Source: Drosophila miranda (taxonomy: Eukaryota > Arthropoda > Insecta > Diptera > Drosophilidae). From it: a stretch of 64,000 nt of DNA. The translations under genes and the position numbers were made by a program. Below, piece after piece: positions 59,113 through 64,000 of the stretch (position 1 is the first letter of the stretch; each line of letters begins with the position of its first letter). The notes below the pieces were generated by a model that saw only the letters and a program-made list of their open reading frames with translations, had not been told where the DNA came from and searched no databases. The stretch is from positions 27,670,913-27,734,912 of the forward strand of contig NC_046677.1 of assembly GCF_003369915.1 (NCBI RefSeq), read 5' to 3'.

Positions 59113-60023
59113 CTAGGACAGCGAACACTTGTCCTTGGCATTTGATTGCTGCCCGCCCACAGTAACACCCGGTGCGTTGTTCGGGGCTGGTGTCTGGCGG
59201 TTACGATCCAGTTCCGCAGCGTCATCCTGTTCCATTATTGATAAGGCTAGCGCCCGTGCCAGAGCCTCGTCTTCAGTCTGAAGCAAAATATAGTTTGGAA
59301 TTGGTTAGTTTCAGGCAACGAAACTATGGTTCTATTTTAATGATGACTTACCATATTTCCCTGTATATTTTGAACTTGTGTGGCCTGCACTGGTCTTGGT
59401 CTGGGATTTGAGTTGAACAGGTTGTTTGCTGGCTTATTCTGACGACGACTTTCCGCTGCTTTAGCCGCATTGGATCGTGCGTCAGTGGATGACTTGAATA
59501 TAGATTGAAAAACTCCACTGGCTCCACTGGGCGCTGCTGGCGTGGGCTCATTTGGCCTGCATTCGTGGTCGCTGGTATGACGGTGACGTAGACAGAAATT
59601 CAAGTGGCACTGTGTACATTTCACAGGAATGAGTTCCTTGCGTTTACAACCTTTGGCATTGCAGCGATTTGTATAGATTTTCTTGCTCTCCGATTTGCAT
59701 TGCTTGTCAATGTGTTGGCCAACTGTTAGGTCAGGTTCCACGCCAGGCGCTGTGGGCACTGGCTCATGACAGAGCGGACAGATGGGCACTTGGACATTTT
59801 TCTTGTACGCCCCGGCACAATTGTGACGATCGTAGTTGTAGTGGGAGGCGCAAAATACCTTGTCGCATGAGTCACACTTGACAGGTAGGAAATCTATGAA
59901 TAAATTTACGAAATTAATTGAATTAATGGTCTGTCTTTACTTCCTGGTTGGAGGTTTTTGCTTCTCACCCAATCTGTTGCATGTCTGCTCGCTGCAGTGC
60001 TGGCCCAAATGTGGAAACTCCAT
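59113..60023 (-). CDS. ZFAND2-type (AIRAP-like) AN1 zinc-finger protein
   Basis: Exons in order of translation: 60023-59969, 59893-59352 and 59277-59113, giving 253 aa. Two AN1 zinc fingers are present: one at the N-terminus (GQHCSEQTCNRLDFLPVKC to HYNYDRHNC), and one at residues ~85-130 (CNAKGCKRKELIPVKC to CLRHRHTSDHEC). The last exon encodes a ubiquitin-interacting motif (DEALARALALSIME), and the protein ends CSLS, a CaaX-type prenylation signal. This is the layout of human ZFAND2B/AIRAPL, which links ubiquitinated proteins, p97 and the proteasome at the ER. The role is inferred from family. Probably D. melanogaster CG12795 (memory, unverified). Confidence 0.9.
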
Positions 60024-61344
60024 AGTGTTCTCGTGGCGTCTACTGTCGAGTTGAAAATATACCTTCTCACAGGTTGCAGCTGCTTTTATTGCCTTTACCC
60101 AATCAAAGAAAACTTCCAGAAAATTGTCGAGTTTTATCAATAATGACTAAACAGAAATATAAATTGTAAAAATATCGGCATGATAAACAGGGTAGCTTTA
60201 CACAAAATATCGGTACTTTTGTGCGATATACGGAACGAATTCGGCGGTCATACCTTTATTTTTAAAAACCAACTCGAATGGGAAATAAAGTAGGCTGGCT
60301 TTTTGGTTGTCATTCCGTCTTGTTTGACGCCCGTATCAAAGACTTTTTTATTCAGACTCCTGTGATATCAAATTGGATTAATTTTGTTTCACAATTTCGG
60401 CACGCCCCTTTTTTCAGTCCGTATAAAGTAAAAAAATCTGTGGCATTACAATTTTAAAGATAAGAGAAAATCAAAAACTCAGAATCATAGAGAAAGACCA
60501 TATCACCCATTCCGAAATACTCCAAGCTAAAATTCAAATTTATTTAATAAATTTTAATGAAATATAATTTTTTGCAATTATATCCCAGAAACTTTTCAAC
60601 ATTTTCGTAGCTGTTCCTAGCAGCTAGCGCAGGCGGTATAATCAAGCGTTCACTATGCTTAAATCCTTGGTTATCCGAAGTTCGATAAAATGAAGAGCCG
60701 GAAACTCGAGTTTCTCGGACTGTGAGTAGTTGAGCGGAAATTTATAATCAGATTATTGAACCACTATTTACATCTATACATATTTACAAATTTATTTGTT
60801 TGAAATGCTCTCTTTGTCATGATACAAAATGTTTTAATAGGAATATATATATAAATACATAAATATACCAACAACAATTAAGGAAAAATATTTTCCCAAC
60901 AATAATGGTATACATTTCAATTTGGAAATCGTTAATAAAGTCTTCTTCACTTTAATTAAATTTCTGGATTCATTTTGCGTAGTTTTAAATAATACCGAAT
61001 ATGTGTGAATAATGAGAATACGAAGCTTTAGATCTGCTATTGCCATTTTGCTTTGTTTTAGCAATATAAAAGCATAATTACTGTGTATATAAAGAATAAA
61101 GAGATAACGTTAGTGCGAATGCATCGATAGTAAAAGTTTAACTTTCTGAGAGGAATTGAAATCTTTTGCTTGGAAATACAAACAGCAGCTGCAGATTGCT
61201 AGACAAGTGCTGAAGGCGAAATATAGCTCCAAGTCTTTAGATCAAGAACAAATTTGGTCCCGCTGAAAAAATGTTCATAGCGCGCTTGGCTGTAGGCTCT
61301 TGACAGTTTTTGGAAATGCATTGAGAAAAGGTTGTGAATAAAAG
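60024..61344. other. Intergenic region
   Basis: The promoter of the ZFAND2-like gene lies in the first few hundred bases, perhaps around 60230-60260, where TATACGG and GGTCATACC occur. The rest is AT-rich. I see no coding exon and no RNA gene. Confidence 0.5.
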
Positions 61345-63146
61345 TTAAACGATTTCACGGGCAAACGGAGCAAACGCCTCCCAATAGCTGACGATCTAGA
61401 ATGCAAAATGGTTCGTTTTTTGATAAGCGGATGGTCAAATATTTTTTTATATTCACCTGTTGCTGATGTGCCATTTGGTCTTCTATATATTTGATAATAT
61501 TTGCTTTAAAGTCTTTCACTCTGGTCAATTCGAAGCGCTCCATTTCACGCTTAATTTCCGCCGATATGTCATCAAAATGCTGCTGACAGCGTTGTACCTT
61601 TCCTTGCCACTGTAAAGCGCAGAATGTCATACGATTTCAACAAGGAAACATTAAACTTATTATGCAGACCCACCTCATCCACTTCTAACTGGGCCTGATC
61701 CAACTTATCCGCACGATTGGCCAACTCAAAGCGGCCACGATTCTCTCGTCGCTTGGACAACTGCATTTGAGCATATTGCCAGTTTTGAAAAGACTTGACA
61801 CGCTCGTGGAAAATGCATTTAATGGCACCAAACAAGCCCAAGTAATCCTTGATAAACTCGGCGAGAATAAAGAAATCAGAGTTGGCTTGCTCAGAGCGCA
61901 GAAGTTCCATTTTCTCCTCCACATCCGCCAGATTAGACAGGGCACGCGACAGTCCAGTGTGTTCCTCGCAAGTGCTAAGCATTGCAGCGGATTTGGCCAC
62001 CAAGCCGGTTAGTGCAGAAAGTTCCCGTCGTGAGGTGACCAGAGACTTCATTGCATTATGCAGCTTTTGAAGGTTCGCATCCAAATTCTCCACCTCAGTG
62101 ATCTTGTCGTCAAACCAGGGATCATTCTCATCCATTTTATAGGTAATTTTGTTCACAGTTTCGCCCACTTTATTAAACAAGCGAATCACACCGGCGCCAC
62201 TCAGAGCCGAGGTGTTAACGGCGCGCGGCAGATCCTGATCGCTTTCCAGAAAATTCATGAAATCCAAGTCCACACGCAGTATAGGGTGCTGTGCGGTGCG
62301 GTGGACAAAGCGTTCCAGCGCTGCACGTCGAATTTCTACCCACTCCTGGTTCATTGGAGTGCCCGGCTCACTCTGCTGTGGACTAATCTTCACCTTAGTA
62401 CTGCCTATTATGTTCTTCGATGGGGCTGGGGGTATTATCCGTCCCACCCGCATGTATTTTCCGACCAGCAGATCATGTATGCCAAGGAAATCACTGAAGC
62501 GTCGCAAAGTGCTGAAGTCTGTCCGCTTGAACTTGGGAATGTTAGTTTTGGTCGTCACTCTAGTCATTAGGGAAAGCCGATAAGTAACATAAACAGAATC
62601 AATAGTATGCAATTCCATGATAAGCCAGTGGGGCGGCGTGACTCACTTGTAGGCCAAATATGAGCCCATGCCATCGCCAATCTTCTGGGGGTCAGATACA
62701 ACAATTTTTATAAAGAAGTCTCCATCGTCCGTCAAAACTTCTTGCAGCGGCTGTAATTCAGAGAGAGAAGAGACAATTCAATTGATGATAAGCACACAAA
62801 CAACAACATGGCTGTGTGCTGGTGGGCGGCTCTAATGACGTTGTCAACGCCAAACAAAGCACAGCAACAGTCTCTGGTTGATAAAGCAAGCAAAATGGAG
62901 AGCGCCGCCCCAAAAATTAAACCTAATTTAATAGGCATCCTGTTGGGCGTACGCTCTGATTTGACTTACATGCACATCCCCAATGCTACTGGGACTCATG
63001 GCTGATACGAATAAATCATTTTCGTTCTCCAAAGTAACGCTGCCGGGCGCTGGGACTTCTTCCTCGTCATCGGATGCCGATTCAGCACCATTATTAATGT
63101 CCACTTCAGCGAATTCTCTTTTGTGTTCGGGACTTTCCACTTCCAT
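61345..63146 (-). CDS. Snx1: Sorting nexin 1 (SNX1/SNX2 family, PX-BAR)
   Basis: Snx1 is the SNX-BAR partner of retromer, which tubulates endosomes and returns cargo to the Golgi. Exons in order of translation: 63146-62970, 62750-62647, 62559-61674, 61609-61457 and 61395-61345, giving 456 aa (about 458 in D. melanogaster from memory). It begins with an acidic segment (DDEEEVPAPG). The PX domain spans residues ~60-185, with the phosphoinositide-binding RRFSDF and the RIIPPAPSKN loop. A BAR domain runs from about residue 215 to the end, finishing SYWEAFAPFAREIV. I chose the ATG at 63146; the frame extends upstream only to a TTG. A motif 1/motif 6 promoter lies ~100 bp upstream. Confidence 0.95.
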
Positions 63147-63242
63147 GCTAATTGTCAATGCAGCGTTTTTCTGTTTGTTAATAATCAGAAAAACTCCTTT
63201 AAGTTTACTTCTTGCCTAAAAGCTTTAATTTTTCGACTGCAG

Positions 63243-63318
63243 CAGTGTGACGTCCGACCCCCCAGAAATATACCGAAACATACCGTCTTATTTTAAAAAT
63301 ATACCGTAAATATACTGA
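63243..63318 (-). promoter_or_regulatory. Snx1: Motif 1 / motif 6 promoter of Snx1
   Basis: On the minus strand the GGTATATTT-rich core (63318-63262, ending TATTTCTGG) is followed by GTCACACTG (63251-63243), about 100 bp before the Snx1 ATG. This is the same arrangement as upstream of the 6944-7860 gene. Confidence 0.65.
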
Positions 63319-63783
63319 CGAATTCAAGTTCTATTTTACATATTCTTCGCTTTTGATATTCCGTCGAATATTACTAGCTATATAGAACATTTAGCCATGC
63401 CCACATAGCTGTATACGATTAATGAATCAATTTTCTTTTTGACTGGCTTATTTTAAATACTTGCTTTTATTGGATTTTGTCTAAAAAATGAGTTTCGTAT
63501 TGCTCAATTTAGATATTGGAGCGCCTTAACCGCTTGGAAGAGAGCAAAAAGAGCCGTTCGGCCATCAATACTATCGACTGGGTGCGAGTGGTGCGCGCCA
63601 ATTAGAAATTATTTGAACGAAAGCAAAAAGGATGAATAGGATTTAAATGCAATCCATTGGAATAAATGACGTACTTACGATTTGAGAGCGAAAATTTAAA
63701 AAATCCTGCGTATGGACGCCTATAGCCTTTGTTCTTAAATATACCTTTGAAAGTGAAATTTAATAGATAGATGATATATTTCC
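63262..63783. repeat. Dispersed repeat, copy B, interrupted
   Basis: The parts 63262-63490 and 63743-63783 match 7901-8125 in order. A segment of about 250 bp with no counterpart in copy A lies between them. That segment contains an exon-like GC-rich piece at 63513-63605. Confidence 0.7.
63513..63605 (+). pseudogene. Orphan exon-like fragment (30 codons)
   Basis: After a TGCTCAATTTAG acceptor-like sequence, the frame reads 30 residues (starting ILERLNRLEESKKS and ending WVRVVRAN) to a TAG. It is markedly more GC-rich than its AT-rich surroundings. No upstream exon is visible on this strand within the window. It may be a relocated terminal exon fragment carried into the repeat. I do not recognise the source protein. 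Confidence 0.3.
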
Positions 63784-64000
63784 AAATATGTACATTTAAA
63801 AGTAGGCCAGAGGGCAATAGCCTGTACAATATTTTTAGATCAGATACTTAATATGTATCTCCTCTTGTATATCCTTTTGTTGACAAACTAGTCTCGCCAC
63901 TCAATATGAGATATAAGATATAATATTTAAAGATAAAACTCTTTATGAGGGTCATACATATATCAGACAGATTTGAAAGTAACTTTCCTAAATTTGTAAT
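63784..64000. other. AT-rich window end
   Basis: No gene, RNA or notable motif seen. Confidence 0.5.

Noticed and set aside
63147-63158. Upstream extension of the Snx1 start
   Set aside because: The extension would begin with TTG; the ATG at 63146 gives the expected acidic N-terminus.

Overview
The window is insect nuclear DNA from a Drosophila. Split genes with GT-AG introns, long low-complexity intergenic and intronic DNA, insect core-promoter motifs, and proteins that match remembered D. melanogaster sequences (Crol, MSL2, Sec5, Cog3, Snx1) all point that way. The linkage does not match D. melanogaster: crol and msl-2 lie far apart on its 2L arm but about 23 kb apart here. With the moderate divergence of MSL2, this suggests another Sophophoran, perhaps of the obscura group, on Muller element B. 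The species is an inference.

Layout. 1-5.9 kb: simple-sequence-rich DNA with no gene seen. 6.1-7.9 kb: two convergent small genes, neither recognised; the minus-strand one has an in-frame TAG. 7.9-8.35 kb: a compact divergent promoter/boundary region. 8.3-25.1 kb: crooked legs (crol), with a long 5' non-coding part, coding exons from 15900 to 22007 encoding 18 C2H2 fingers, and a ~3 kb 3' UTR. 26.3-27.7 kb: an F-box-like/leucine-rich gene. 29.0-31.9 and ~33-41.5 kb: two tandem CD36-family (class B scavenger receptor) genes. 42.3-43.9 kb, minus: a FAM151/menorin-family gene. 44.3-50.2 kb: msl-2. 50.7-52.1 kb: a secreted TULIP/group-7-allergen-like gene. 52.3-55.2 kb, minus: Sec5. 55.6-58.8 kb: Cog3, divergent from Sec5. 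59.1-60.0 kb, minus: a ZFAND2-type AN1 zinc-finger gene. 61.3-63.1 kb, minus: Snx1. The 44-63 kb block looks like the msl-2 neighbourhood at 23F-24A of D. melanogaster (from memory).

The most interesting locus is msl-2, the limiting male-specific subunit of the dosage-compensation complex, which Sex-lethal (SXL) silences in females. The sequence shows the expected regulatory design. A 109-nt 5' UTR intron has poly-T tracts beside both splice sites. The 3' UTR holds seven T7-T8 tracts, most in a ~23-nt tandem array, and ends in an exact copy of the 18-nt SXL-UNR site known from D. melanogaster. The protein is also about 400 residues longer than the D. melanogaster one, largely through tandem repeats between the RING and CXC domains.

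Several housekeeping genes are linked by shared promoter architecture. A ~58-bp core rich in GGTATATTT (Ohler motif 6), in two cases followed by a GTCACACTG-type motif 1, occurs upstream of three genes in the same orientation relative to transcription. Coding coordinates below span introns; exon joins worked out by reading splice sites and phase are given in the evidence.
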